Positions 12,475 to 26,110 of a DNA stretch of 64,000 nt are shown piece by piece. Every line of letters begins with the position of its first letter. Position 1 is the stretch's first letter. Below the pieces are notes generated by a model that saw only the letters and a program-made list of their open reading frames with translations, made no database searches and was not told the origin of the DNA. Location of the stretch: positions 55,487-119,486 of the forward strand of contig NW_026251803.1 in NCBI RefSeq assembly GCF_025024155.1, read 5' to 3'. Both the position numbers and the translations under genes were made by a program. This stretch comes from Gamsiella multidivaricata (Eukaryota; Mortierellomycota; Mortierellomycetes; Mortierellales; Mortierellaceae).

Positions 12475-12656
12475 GATACCTCACAGAATGATAGACTGGA
12501 TAAGCACAACCCAGTGCAGACGGCCATAAACCAGTACCATCTGATAAAGCCTTTTTATGCAAACAGTGCTATGGTTATGAAATATGTACAATTTCCGTCC
12601 TGAGGTGTAAACTATGATGTGTGTGAGGACAGACAATTTGGCAAATGGACGTGGAC

Positions 12657-15106
12657 TTAGATCGCGCCCCAGAGGTCGTCCTCGAACATCTTGTTGCTCG
12701 TCTGGTTCAGCCGCTCAAATTCCAGAATAGACCTAAAAGATTAAACGACATTGTCAATGGCGACTATGAGAATATCAATAACGGTATCCTCGCCTAAGAA
12801 CAACCACGCGACTTACGAAAAATCGACCGTCGAAGAGACCCCCACGAAGAGGCCATCGCCATCAGGAGTCAGACTGATCCCAGAGATATCGCCTACAAAA
12901 TCGATCTTTTGCGCTTTGGAGTAGTCTGAAGCGGTATCAACGATATGCACATAGTCGCGATCCTCTATGCGATCATTGGAACACGCATCACTCATTAGTT
13001 ACATCCTACGTCCTGAATCGTCAGAAATAAATGCGACTTCAAAAGGGCATGGACAACGTCAGTTACCTGCCATGACAAGGTACCGCCCACAGGATGAGTA
13101 TCTCAAAGATCTCACGGACTCCCGTATGTCTCTGCTAATGATATGGACGGGGTTTTGCATCATTCTTGTATCGTAAATGCAGGTTGACATGTCGTCGCTT
13201 CCCGTGGCGAGCATGGTCGAGTCCGGGGACCACGCTACTGCAAACGAATAGCGCTGGTGTCCTTTCAATGTCGCAATTGTTTCCCGTGAGTTAACGCTCA
13301 TGACTCGTCCATCTTGGTCATCTCCAACGATTCCAATCATATGACCATCAGGGCTTTGTGAAGTGTACTAAAAGGTAGGGAGTTTCGGAAATGCCCGATA
13401 CAGCAGAGATATGTTCAAAGTGAAAAAGTTGAGCATATGGTGCATTTCGTGTTCGCTGCTCAGGCGTAAGAGAGTGTCTGGAAGCGACTCGAAGACAGCG
13501 GATAGGTACATACGTTGACGAACCAGTCTGAAGAGAAGGTTGCATATGTCTGTAAGGTTCCCATATCCACGCATCGTATCGCATTGTCATTCGTCGACAC
13601 GTATGCATGGGGCGCTATATTGTTTTAAAATCGGATATGAAGTTTGTATTTGCAAGGGTAGAATTGTTCATTGTAATGCTATTCCTTATCATCATACCAG
13701 TATGACATACCTCCGGTCCTGGAATATGACAGTTCAATGCCATTCACCTCCATGTAGCCCTCATCAATGAACGAACCAAAGATCGGATTTTCGCAGGTCT
13801 GTAGGTTCATGAAGGTAAACGACCCATCTTCACCTCCGACTAGGAGGAATTCATCCATTGCTGCCATGGTCGTTATCCGGCTGGGAACCCTGGCATGCGC
13901 AGTTCTGAGCGGCGGACCAAGAATGGTTTTTGAGATTCGAAGTTGCGGGCACCAGTGTTGAATAGAGTTGTTGCCTATGCGGAAATAACAAACGAAGATG
14001 AACAACTGCATTTTGACGGTTATGCTTCGCCCTTGGCTGTGACGTTGAACTTACAAAGGTAATAAATGTCGTTTTTGCTTGTTGCACAGACCAAATTGCG
14101 GAGTTGCGGGTGTCGGTGACTGCAGTGGATGTTGGTGTCCGTGTATCGGAATCTGTAAAACTCATTGCTGTTGTAGTCGAGCACTTCACGACTCTATAAA
14201 CAACAAACAAGGACCTCGTTAACATCTAATCCCATGTAATATACTGCGCTAACATTCCACACTGTTGTTGTGATATCCTGTACCTCCTTTAGTGCGGCCG
14301 TGCCGCTATAGTACATGTGAGCTGTCGAGCCAGTGCTTCATTGGGAGTACGGAAACAAGATTAGATATAGAGATATAGCATATGTGAGTCTCCACATGTT
14401 ACAGACTTAAGTAAGGCTAGACTCAGCCGAGGTTCACGCAGTACCTGTCTCTGTAATTGCGATATGCTTCCTTTCCTTGCCTACCGTCAAGCCAAGTAAT
14501 GCCTTGCTATGTACGATATGAAACGGCATCATATGAAAATTGAAAACGGTTAGGGCTCGTGTGCCAATTTTTGACACATGCATACTCTCTCCAAATGCTT
14601 CATTTACAACTTGCCATGTCTGAATGGCCCTTGGTAACGTCGTCCTGCTCTACAATAGTCTGCCGGGAAGTTATCAAATGCCTGATTGGATAGATGTATG
14701 GCTTGTGGTGGGACTAGCAGGGCGTTCAAGCGAGATGAGGCTGGGTGAGGAACGGGTAGGACTCAAGTACATAGCATGGCCTCACTGAATCTGAGAGAGT
14801 CAATAAAGAGAGAAGACGAAGCTTACAGGAAAGAACATGTGCTCGAATCCGTCTTCGTCCATCAGAAAGCTCTGTTCCTGCACGACGGCCTCAATTAGGT
14901 CATCTATCAGAGAGAGGGTGTGAGTAATATGAGTAGAGAGGAGTCAATATTTGATACACGAACAAAGAGACGGGACAGACAGCATGAGAGGAATCAATGG
15001 AGTGCTGGACAGCTTTGATAGCCAGCTGTTCTCCTGAATGATGCTACATACCGAGGTCAGGTAAAATGGTGCCCTCGAGCGTGTAGAGCGGAGTATCGAA
15101 GGACAT
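12657..15106 (-). CDS. WD40 repeat protein, uncharacterised conserved fungal family
   Basis: This is a multi-exon gene on the minus strand. Exon 1 is 15106-15052 (MSFDTPLYTLEGTILPDL) and exon 2 is 14903-14827 (DLIEAVVQEQSFLMDEDGF). Later exons carry EVLDYNSNEFYRFRYTDT, HPQLRNLVCATSKND, NNSIQHWCPQLR, FAVAWSPDSTMLATGSDD and YVHIVDTASDYSKAQKID. It ends KMFEDDLWGAI with TAA at 12657-12659. Exons around 14230-14330 and 13340-13680 are only partly resolved, so the total length (roughly 550-600 aa) is an estimate. The WD blades around GHQRYSFAVAWSPD and the arrangement resemble the S. pombe C2A9.03-type WD proteins; I name that family from memory with moderate certainty. A beta-propeller scaffold role is likely and the molecular function is unknown. 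Confidence 0.75.
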
Positions 15107-15172
15107 GAGGAGAGGGAGCTGCTGACGTATCGATATGTTAGGGAAGAGTGCTTGTTGAGATGGCTTGATTTC

Positions 15173-15250
15173 CTTGGTTGCTTGGTTGCTTGGTTGCTTG
15201 GTTGCTTGGTTGCTTGGTTGCTTGGTTGCTTGGTTGCTTGGTTGCTTGTT
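15173..15250. repeat. 8-bp tandem repeat (CTTGGTTG)n in the WD40 gene leader
   Basis: About 9.5 near-perfect copies of CTTGGTTG start roughly 65 bp upstream of the WD40 start codon on its 5' side. The unit is not a known telomere motif and lies inside a gene-rich region. Confidence 0.9.
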
Positions 15251-16617
15251 TGGTTGGAGATAACAAAGGAAAGAGAGAACCGAGTAGTAGTTGACAGACA
15301 GAGAAAAGGAGGGCCATGTGGTACAAGTGGTGTGGGACTGCTCTGTCATTTACACGTCTTTGTCTATTTGGGAATGGGCAGCTGATTCCCTTCACAGTAT
15401 CCGTTCATAGTGTTCAAGACGACCAACTCTCCATGGAACCAGTGACAGACAGCAACACAAACAACAGTAACATGAACAGTAACTAAGCAGCCAGTAATAC
15501 CCCAGCAACGAGTCCACGATTGGCAGCAGCAGTAGCTGGCAGCCAACCACTGATCACCACGCTAGCGCCGCTTGTGCTCACGGCTGAAGGTCCCCGGCTC
15601 TACTGCACCGCAAAGTCCTTGCGATGGATCCCAAAGGGAAAGAAAGCAAAAATGCCAGTGCTTATCCTTATCATTGCGCAAACGTTGAAGAAACGACTCA
15701 AGCCAAGTAAGACCCTGCCCACTGCCCTCAGTGTGCACGCCTTGTGAAAGGGATAGGGCATCTTCGCCGAGGACACGGAAGACAGAATGAGTCGGCCGCT
15801 AGTGATACCCAAGCGCGATCCTGAAGAGGGTAGACTGTATCATCACTACCGGATCACCGCCGCTGCCTATGATTGAGACATGAAAGGCGTAGAGCGCATC
15901 TTCCAGGACCTTGCCCTCGTTGCGGATCGTCATCATCAGTATAAACATAACTGCAGTACCACAGGATATAGTCTGGGAGCGATCTACGATGAGACCACCA
16001 TGTCGACCATAACGAACGAGCTTTTCGTGGAAACAACCGCGGGAAACGCAGAGTACAGCACGGTCGCGTGCAACTCGGAGGACGAGGACTACGTGACAAT
16101 ACACGTCCATAAGAACGGCAGCAAAAACATCAATAGTCTCAGACGATTGAGAACCGAACAAAGAACCTTTTAAATTACGATAGCAAAAATGAACAACGAG
16201 GGAGCGAAAAGCATTGTTGCTTGCGTAGAAGCAGCAGAACGACCAAATAGCCCAAGGATGTAGCTGCAGTACAACGACATGTACCGAGACAATGTCGCCG
16301 CGCAGGTAGAAAAGAACCTAGTGGCAGACAGGCAGCTAAATCGTGAACCGACGCGGAGCAAGCAGAGAGCACTGGGATGAAGACAGTGGCAGTGCGAACG
16401 CGATCCGCTGCTGTGCTCGACCACGGTATCAAAACAGAAGATCAAGAATGTGTACTCTTTATGAAAAAGATGTTTTGCTCCTCCACATGTAGGCTAAATA
16501 GTCTAGCATGAAAGTGCGGAAGCTTTTTAACGCCAAATTTTTTTTGAATTGCTTTTCTTTCCACAACCTTCCCCTCCTTCCACTTTGTCATTCACACATT
16601 CCTCAAAATTCAGAATC
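15251..16617. other. Intergenic region with unassigned open frames
   Basis: The minus strand has three consecutive open stretches (16445-16170, 16161-15799, 15812-15600) of hydrophobic, cysteine-containing sequence that could be exons of an unknown gene. I could not find an ATG-to-stop splice chain or a recognisable motif. The last 60 bp hold the pyrimidine-rich leader of the reductase gene. Confidence 0.3.
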
Positions 16618-17852
16618 ATGGTCTCCAGCATCGTTGTCTATGGCGGTTCGGGCGCACTTGGCCGTGCTATTGTCACAGCCTTTGTCCAGAAGCAATGGGT
16701 AATCCTCTCCTGCCGGTCCTCTCATTCATCCCTCCATTTGCTTGCAGCTAAACTGTCTTCCAGTTTCCCACGCTTTGTGACAGGAAGTTAACGTGTTCAG
16801 CTGCGGTTTTTTTTTTTTTTTTTTTTTTTTTGTTGTTGTCGCTTCGTTGATAATTGTAGGCAGTGACATCGATCGACTTTGTCGCCAACCAGGAAGCGAC
16901 CACCAACATCCTGCTTGAGAAGAGTGATTCACTGGAAGAGCAGGGCAAGCGTGTCATTGGTGCCGTCGGTGGCCAGGTCGATGCAATCGTCTGTGTTGCC
17001 GGTGGATGGGCCGGCGGAAATGCTGCTTCCCCAGGTAAGGACGTCGCTACACATAAATCAATGACGGCACAGGACCAAACCAACTAACAAGAATATACAT
17101 CGCTTCCATAGATCTGTTTGCTAACTCAGAGCTCATGTGGAAGCAATCTGTGCACTCCTCTCTGGTTGCCGCCCACCTCGCGTCCAAAACCCTGAAGTCG
17201 TATGTAACTCATGCGCTTTCTAATCCCTTTGTACTGATATTTATGGTCCCCAAACTGCAAACGAGTGAGCTGACGGACAGGACTTTTTGTTGATGGCCGA
17301 TATAGGGGGGGTCTGTTGACATTGACTGGCGCCTACCCTGCACAGAAGGGCACGCCCTTCATGATTGGATACGGCATGGCCAAGGCGGCTGTTCACCAAT
17401 TGGTCGCCAGTTTGGCTGGACCCGACTCTGGAATCCCCGCAGATGCGAAGGTCAATGCCATTCTCCCGTAAGATATAAGATATAAACTGTGGTCGCGTTT
17501 AATTTCTATGTAAAGAAAAATATTGATTTGTCATGGTCTTTCCTTTTTCTGATCGGTTCTTATTGCATTTCGGATAGTGTTACTCTGGACACGCCAATGA
17601 ACCGTTCTGGCATGCCCAATGCTGACTTTACCTCGTGGACGCCTTGCTCCGAGGTCGCCGAGTACGTAGCAGCCACATCCACCCGATGATACAATGATAG
17701 TGGTACTGAAGGTACTAATACTCCATGTTTATTCTGTCGTGCTGTGTCATAGGACTATCTACGCGTGGGCAACCAATGCCATTCCTGTTACCTCGGGTAA
17801 GCTTGTTGAGATCGTCACCAAGGATAGCAAGACCTCATACACCGAGAAGTAA
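16618..17852 (+). CDS. QDPR: Dihydropteridine reductase (quinonoid), SDR fold
   Basis: The exons are 16618-16698, 16860-17034, 17112-17199, 17306-17467, 17578-17661 and 17753-17852 (690 nt, 229 aa), all GT-AG; the third intron has a classic GTATGT donor. The N-terminus [19 protein letters not shown] holds the nucleotide-binding GxxGxx[18 protein letters not shown] and GGLLTLTGA follow, and the SDR catalytic pair is Tyr137/Lys141 in [22 protein letters not shown] lies near the C-terminus. The enzyme reduces quinonoid dihydropterin back to tetrahydropterin with NADH and so supports pterin-dependent hydroxylation such as phenylalanine hydroxylation. Such a system is known in Mortierella and absent from most Dikarya. 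Intron 1 contains a run of about 25 T. Confidence 0.92.
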
Positions 17853-18129
17853 AGGCTCGATCGATCTTAAAAATGCAGTATTCAGCTTCCATACATACAA
17901 GTCAATAAAAGAAAGACCTACCGATCATCAACAAGACCTTTTGTGGAGGTAAACCGTATTAAACAGCGACGCTATTCCTGAGTTTAGCGCTCTTCTTTAG
18001 CGCTAGGAAGACATTCTGGCGTTCGAAAAACACCACTTTCTCCTTCGCAGCTCGTCCCCTTCACTCTTTTACTATCTCAGATCAACTTCAGCCTCAAGTA
18101 CACAACAGGTCTTTGAGGGACCAAACACA

Positions 18130-18498
18130 AAAATACCCCTGAATAGTACTCAAGGCGCACTCACGCCGTCTGTAGCCGAGTACGCATCCTTCCGGGAATA
18201 CCTATACAGTTTCATTGATTTCGATACAACTACCAAGTCGCGCATGCTTGCCTCACAGATTTTGGACCGCAACGCTGCGATACTACTCTTGGAGCGTTAG
18301 CGCAGCAATGCCATCGCCGCAGTCTTTAACGTAACAACCCAGAGTTCACGCGAAGAGGTGCTCAAGCGAAAGGCTGCCATCCATCTACTCAAGGACGGCA
18401 TTATTGGCAAGGACAGCTAGACCAAACTATCCATTCAGGTTGATCGCGGCAGAACCATTTTCCTTGGTAATAACGCGGTGGCTAAATTCAAGCTGTGA
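18130..18498 (+). pseudogene. Degraded coding relic of unknown family
   Basis: One frame reads with strong coding character (PSVAEYASFREYLYSFIDF, ILDRNAAILLLER, REEVLKRKAAIHLLKDG). It is cut by in-frame TAG codons at about 18298 and 18418 and by TGA at 18496-18498. Each TAG is one transition away from CAG or TGG. There is no start codon and no upstream exon. I do not recognise the family; it could be a transposon-derived or dead host gene. Confidence 0.45.
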
Positions 18499-18659
18499 TG
18501 CCAGGTTGTGCGCGGGTTTCGACCGGTATCAGGATCATGTCGGAGCCTGGTATCAAGCTATGGACCCTTGTAGAGAATCACGACAGGAGGCCAGTTCCAG
18601 AACTGGAATGTAGGTAGACCCATGAATGAAATCGAGGGTGCCGCGCATGAAACCCTTAA

Positions 18660-18840
18660 CTGCATCCATCGAGTGAGTCACACTTCTATGGATTGTTATC
18701 CATCGCATCCATCGTTGTCCAACAATCCATCCTTCCTTCATCCGCATCAATCCCATCCATCCCTTATCCAAGGCATCCAAGGCATCCAAGACATCCACAG
18801 GCATCCACAGGCATCCACAGGCATCCATCTGTCACTGATC
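18660..18840. repeat. CATCC-based minisatellite
   Basis: Imperfect tandem units of CATCCATC, CATCCAAGG and CATCCACAGG lie here, with three to four consecutive copies of the 10-mer near 18794-18826. A related CATCCATCA array recurs at about 20881-20935, upstream of the second PP1 gene. Confidence 0.8.
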
Positions 18841-19542
18841 GACTGTCTCCTCTACCCAAGGTAACCATTTCCATCCTCTTCTCGCCCCACTCTCGCAACT
18901 GTATGCCCTCCTTTCCTCATCAGCGGCCAGGCTTTCATCCGCAGTTGTATTTGCATTCAAGCCTTTGGGCAAGTCCTTCTTTGACTCAAGCGTCCAAGCT
19001 CCTTTCCAAATGAAGCAGGGGCCAATTGGTGGCGCGGAGTTGTAACACGTAAAAAGATACTCTACCAAACGAGACAGCGACGGAAGGAAAAGGAGGTGAT
19101 GACTTTATTCATTCCCCACTCTGTCATCTCCCATCCTTTCTCAAGAAACAATGATGATGGCTCACCCACCCACCGAGCTGAGTGATGAGCTCAATAAGGG
19201 ACCATAAAGAAGAGTTTGGCCTTATACTTCCTGGCGACGCAACCACGTTTGAACCACTTTACTCTCTCGTGCGCCTGAGATATGGAGGGGAGAATCCACA
19301 TACTGATAACTGGAGTGCTGCAATGCCCTGGTTATAGTCCACTGTATATACACAAACAAGGACACAATGGCTTCCTTAATATGGTGCCAAGGGCCGCGAT
19401 CGCTTACTCTATTCACTTATTGACAACCGCCTCCTGTGGTGGGCACAAACTAATGTTAATTAATTTAATTTACGACGTCCACATCCTCACATAGTCCTAA
19501 CCTGTCGACATCCAGTCAAGTCGTCATTCCCATACAAGTGCG
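18841..19542. other. Intergenic, PP1 copy-1 upstream region
   Basis: No coding signal is supported. It ends in the leader of the first PP1 gene. Confidence 0.4.
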
Positions 19543-20733
19543 ATGAGCGACACTGCAAACATCGATCTCGATAATATTATCGAAAGGCTGCTCGAAGGTA
19601 CATTATCTGACCTGTCTTCATTTTCCTGTTGGGTTCATTTAACACGCTAAGTGTCTTCAACACTCATTTGTTCCCTTCATCGTCGCTCTTTAAAATGCAG
19701 TGCGCAGCTCGCGTCCAGGCAAGCAGGTGCAGCTGGCTGAGCAGGAGATTCGATTCCTGTGCACAACCGCACGCGAGATCTTTATGTCTCAACCCATTCT
19801 GCTCGAGCTTGAGGCCCCAATCAAGGTCTGTGGTGATATCCATGGTCAATACTACGATCTCTTGCGTCTCTTCGAGTACGGAGGATTTCCACCCGAGGCC
19901 AACTATCTCTTCTTGGGCGATTATGTCGACCGCGGCAAGCAATCGCTCGAAGTCATCTGCCTGCTTTTTGCATATAAGATCAAATACCCTGAAAACTTTT
20001 TCATTCTCCGTGGTAACCACGAGTGTGCGAGCACAAACCGAATCTACGGCTTCTACGATGAATGCAAGCGCCGCTACAATATTAAACTCTGGAAGACCTT
20101 CACAGACTGCTTCAATTGCCTGCCGGTCGCTGCAATTGTTGACGAAAAGATCTTTTGCATGCACGGCGGCCTCTCGCCGGACTTGCTGAATATGGAGCAG
20201 ATTCGGCGTGTGATGAGGCCAACAGACATCCCTGACACTGGCCTCCTGTGCGATCTGCTGTGGTCAGACCCTGACAAGGACATTACAGGTTGGAGCGAGA
20301 ACGATCGCGGCGTGTCCTTCACCTTTGGACCGGATGTCGTGGGCCGATTCTTGCAGAAGCATGACTTGCAGCTTGTTTGCCGTGCGCACCAAGTCGTTGA
20401 GGATGGATACGAGTTCTTTGCGAAGCGTCAATTGGTTACCTTGTTCTCGGCCCCCAACTACTGCGGAGAATTCGACAATGCTGGAGCGATGATGAGCGTC
20501 GATGAGACCTTGATGTGCTCATTCCAGGTACGCCTTTTTTTTTTTTTTCTTCTCTTTATCTCAAAAAGTAAGAACTGTTACTGTTGCCGCTATTATCAGG
20601 GGACGCCTTATTCACTTTTTTTTTTGACGAACAGATCCTTAAGCCAGCAGAAAAGAAGCAAAAATACACGTATGGCGGCCTTGGAGGCACCACGCGGGGC
20701 AAGAAGAAGAAGGAGATGGCCAAGGTCACGTAG
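19543..20733 (+). CDS. GLC7: Protein phosphatase PP1 catalytic subunit, copy 1
   Basis: The exons are 19543-19597, 19701-20527 and 20635-20733 (981 nt, 326 aa). All metallophosphatase signatures are present: [38 protein letters not shown], and the late [15 protein letters not shown]. These supply the Mn/Fe ligands and the catalytic histidine of a Ser/Thr phosphatase. PP1 works with regulatory subunits that carry RVxF motifs in glycogen control, mitosis and actin regulation. The C-terminus is short and ends [10 protein letters not shown]. It is a tandem paralogue of the gene at 21865, in the same orientation, and lacks the intron that the paralogue has just before GDIHG. The symbol is that of the yeast orthologue. 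Confidence 0.93.
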
Positions 20734-21864
20734 AGGAGCTTCCAATAGACCTTGGATGTTACACAAACATATTCTTTGTACGTAAATTTGATATAAATGC
20801 GACATAATGCGCTTAAGGGTATTTTCAAAGAGCAAGGAACGATTTTTTTTGAGGATGCCATCCGCCCATTCTTTTATTTTCATCCATCACATCCATCACA
20901 TCCATCAACCATCCATCCGCCTATCCATCCGTATCTCCTTGAACACAGGTATGAAATCATTCATCCTTCAATAAGCCTTATGATGACGGCTCCTGTATCC
21001 TTCCTACTTGCACTTTGATACCATTCCGATGGGCTTCTGGTCATTGATATCGATCGCTCCAAGCACCGACCGTAGTCTATTCTCTTTCCTTTCTCTTCTT
21101 CTTTTTGGTTTTGGAGAACAGGCATGTTGTTTGGGTGCCCTCTCCCGGGTGCCGCAATCTTAGTCCTATAAATGGAGCGCAGGCGGTGGCGGAGATTGAA
21201 TGCATGACGACGATATTCTCTTGAAGACTCCAGTCTACACATGGGGCCAGTCCAACACTGCCTTATTTATTTTTTTGCCCTTCATATTCCATGGCCGCGT
21301 ACATCGTATGAGTACTCGTAATATCTTTTGTATTGCCTTGTGTTCTCTACACCGCCACAGTGATCGCAGTGGCGAGAAGAGTGACAGGTCCGGGAGATAT
21401 CTTTTCCTTTTCGACGAGCTGAGAAGTGAGGCAAGCTGGCAGATCAACTGTCTACGGGCGTGTGCTATGCAAGCAAGGAGACGCCTAGGAGTCAACTTTA
21501 CTGCCAGGGCATTAGTTTCTCGTGTTACCTCCTCTAGCACCACGCCTTGCTATATACGGCCTCCTTTCCTCTTCTCCAGCAACGCTGAAAGAGAGTACAG
21601 TGCAGTAGTATGCAGGCTGTCTGTCTTGGAGTGCATTCTTGTTCGTTATATGTCCGTTGCATTCGTGCTTTTCGTGTTTTATTCCATTAAGATGCTCGTT
21701 TGTGTCGATCAAGAGTGAGAAAGAGGAAAATAGAGAAAGAAAGAAAGCGTATCCTAACCTTTGACCTAGACAGTCAACTCTTCTTCATTCTTCCCTTCTC
21801 AAGCAAGGAAATAGCCTCAGCAGTACCAACCACCCAGACATCTCCCCCGTGGTCCTGATTCGCC
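20734..21864. other. Intergenic between the two PP1 copies
   Basis: It holds a CATCC-type repeat (about 20881-20935) and a purine-rich GAAAGAAAG stretch before the second PP1 gene. An open frame across 21200-21718 has no supporting feature. Confidence 0.5.
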
Positions 21865-23237
<1,373 letters not shown>

Positions 23238-23376
23238 ATATGCTCGGGGGTATTGGATACACTATAGTGGCGCACCACATTTCCTCAGTGAACACCACCA
23301 AAACTACTCCATCCCTTCCAGCAGCTCTCGACCCAAACACGCACACCATTCATTGTTCATAACTCATCTATTCCGA

Positions 23377-23408
<32 letters not shown>

Positions 23409-23535
23409 GTTATAAATCTGTCGATATTAAAGACCGTAATGCACAAGTCGGATTGCTATTGCTTTGTTGGTTCATGTCAACATGATGTGTAGTACAAGGC
23501 GAAGCAGCCGTTTTATTTCAGAGCAAGAGGATTAT
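23238..23535. other. PP1 3' flank with a poly-T run
   Basis: It contains about 28 consecutive T at 23381-23408. PP1 copy 2 and RAI1 converge here. Confidence 0.5.
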
Positions 23536-26009
23536 TTATGTGAGACAATTCCAGCGTTTGAGAAAGCGTTCTGTCAAAAACTGGTTCTTTTTGCCCATAT
23601 ATTCGACTTGGATGGCCTGGAATGGATATGCCCAGCGGATCGTGTAGGTGACCTCGGGATTATCAACCACGATCATCTTGCGTAGGAAATTGAAGACCGC
23701 GTCCAAAAAGTTGATGCATATCGTCGTATCCTGCGACGCCGCCAGAAAAAAAAAAAAAAAAGAAAAAGAAAAAGGAAATGAGACGAACTGGAAATCGCTA
23801 TTTTTGATACGCTGACAAAGAAGGCGCGTGTTCTTACCCATGCGCCTTCTTTCCCACGGACAAGACGTGGGATCTCCATGGTCTTTAAGGTCTCGACCTT
23901 GACCACGTTACCATCATCGTCTCGGAAGCCGACAATGATGGTTGGGATTCCGGGTAGGAAAGATTGCGCCCAGAATTTTAACAACTTGTGCCTGCCAGTT
24001 AAAATGAACATACTTGGTTGGAAAAAGAAACAGGCCAAGGAGATAGGATGATCAATACATTCTCAGGTCATTTTACCTTTCGAAGCTGTTTTGTTCTCGC
24101 GTATTAGAAATCACCCGCGAGGTTTTGAGTTCTATATAGCTCGGTAATGGGTTGTGTAGCGCCTTCTTAGGCTCTTAATCCATCCATGGTTACACGAATG
24201 TGTTAGAAACAGTGTAATTGCTCCGCGTGAAAGGTGCTTATACGCGAGTAGAAGATGTAGAACATAGTTGTTACCAGATATGCAGTCAACTTCCGCGCCC
24301 ATGATGACACTGTTCTGTCCTATCCGTGTCCGTGCCACTGTGCAGTATTGTAGGTTGGTGTCCACAATCCCGTCAAGTCTTCCTGTTAACTCTGGATCCT
24401 CAGGATCAATCTCTTCAACAAGCTCATAGTCATCTTCGTCTTCGTCCTTAGCAGAGTCCCCTGTTGATGCTGATGATGGTGCAACAGCTTCTTGATTTTC
24501 AGGCTGGTGCTTGGGAGTGTCGCCTTCCTTGTGTTCAACTTTTGAAGTGGCCCCGCTGTGCCGCGGACTCGAACCACTCGGTATCGCAGTAGTTGTAGCG
24601 CCATCGTCGGTTCTTCCATGCCGCCGCTGTTTACGCTTAATCGTTCGTAGTTCGGAAATAGGCTTTGAGATATTGCAGATGGTCTCAAAACGGTAGCCCC
24701 AGTACGACATGAGTTTGTGGCGGTCATTCGAGCCCGCGGCATTCTCGCGTTTCTCTTGCGATACGTGCTCCTCTATATATCTACAGCGTTCAGGTAGAAG
24801 AGGTATATAAGGAACTGTATAAGAATTTAATCCGCCATATTCCATCGCGAGAATGAATTTTGCTGGTCTTACATTGACCCTCTGTAAAGAGTGGCACCGA
24901 GTTCCCAAGGCTCGTTTCTCGCATAGGGTGTACACATGATTTTGGTGAGGACGCCTCGGTAACAGATGAAGTCTGCCTGAGTTGTTGAGCTCGTGGGTTT
25001 GATTTCGTCCTTTTTCTCCTTGTCGCTGTCCTTGCTCTCTTCAACAGATGTTGTTTGGGCGTCGTAGACTTGCTGTTCCTCACGATCCCGAATACAGATT
25101 AGTGCATCGAGCAGGGCGTCAATGTGCTCGTCCACGGTTTGGTCCCGAGAAATGTATTTTTCGTAATTCACGGACAAATTGTTGGGTTTCCTGAGGTCAG
25201 GCGGGAAATAGTATTTCTGGTAGAAGAACAAGGGGGATAGCGAGATAAGCTTCATGATGTACTTCTGTTGCAAGATAGATATGTCAAGCATTAGAAATCC
25301 TGTACACCTTTACCAGCTGGGAATCGTCCATGATAAAGTTTCGTTTCTCATCATACGAAAAACTGCCAATCTCGATTGGCTGCTGAAAAAGTGCGCACTT
25401 GACTTTAAACCGGTCTAATGGTTGTACAGGAAGTTGGTTTTCGGGGAAGGTCCGATGGGTATCCTGACGACGATACGGATGATGACGTTGCTGCGGGAAA
25501 TGATGATTGCGATGCGTTTGGTGTGCTGGGCGCGATGAATGCTGATTGTCGTGGCGATAAGGCTGTGGCAGAACTGGAGGTGGGCCCAAGAAGGGTGGAG
25601 GTTGACCAGGGATCAAACGGATTGGCGGCAAAGGCTGGGACTGAGGATGGGGGTGTTCACGCGGCACAGGCCGCTGCTCCCTGTAATGTCCTCTTGGATC
25701 AGAGCGAGGGTGCCGACCATAATCTGGATATCCATGGGTTTCATAGCGTGAGTGACGGTAATGGTCATGGTCTGGTTGTTCTGGTGGCTGTGGTATCTTA
25801 GGTCTGTCATCTTCTTGTGATCCTTTCCTCTTGCGTCCAGCACGCAGAGGCGAAGGCTCCTGCGAGGGTGGTTGTGGCATTCCACGAGGTGGTGGTCTAA
25901 TCCAGAATTCAGAATCGAAGCCTTCCTCAACCAGTCCTGACTTGATCCTTGGTTGCAATTGGCTGTTGAAGGCAAGCAATGGGCGAAGAGATGAAGAAAC
26001 AGGATCCAC
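23536..26009 (-). CDS. RAI1: Rai1/DXO-family decapping and pyrophosphohydrolase enzyme
   Basis: Family motifs appear in order on the minus strand: [58 protein letters not shown], the catalytic GAEVDCI and IELKTSR (metal ligands Glu/Asp and Glu-x-Lys), [20 protein letters not shown] and LKTMEIPR. It ends [10 protein letters not shown]. Rai1/DXO enzymes remove incomplete 5' caps and partner the nuclear exonuclease Rat1. Introns fall near 25316-25225, 24877-24770, 24270-24130, 24075-23995 and 23835-23730. Two oddities: the N-terminus is Pro/His/Arg-rich (about 150 residues), and an acidic Ser/Glu-rich insert of roughly 95 residues sits between GYRFETICN and the catalytic core. The 5' end is uncertain. 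The frame opens with GTG at 26007-26009 and no in-frame ATG until 25880, so a short first exon or a start at 25880 is possible. Confidence 0.85.
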
Positions 26010-26110
26010 TTCTCTGTTCGAGGAGCGCAGGTGTGATGGACTGTTTCCTTGTCTGCTGTGCCATTTTCGCGTATCGCGTCTTCCAAATTGAGTTTATTTT
26101 TGGTACAGTT

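Noticed and set aside
15173..15250. (CTTGGTTG)n as an interstitial telomere repeat
   Set aside because: It does not match TTAGGG-type fungal telomere units and is a local microsatellite in a gene leader.
15600..16445. Hydrophobic minus-strand frames as a membrane protein gene
   Set aside because: I could not connect them by valid splice sites from an ATG to a stop and recognise no motif, so they are only mentioned under the intergenic entry.
21200..21718. 172-codon plus-strand frame between the PP1 copies
   Set aside because: No motif and no conserved composition; it overlaps the upstream region of PP1 copy 2.
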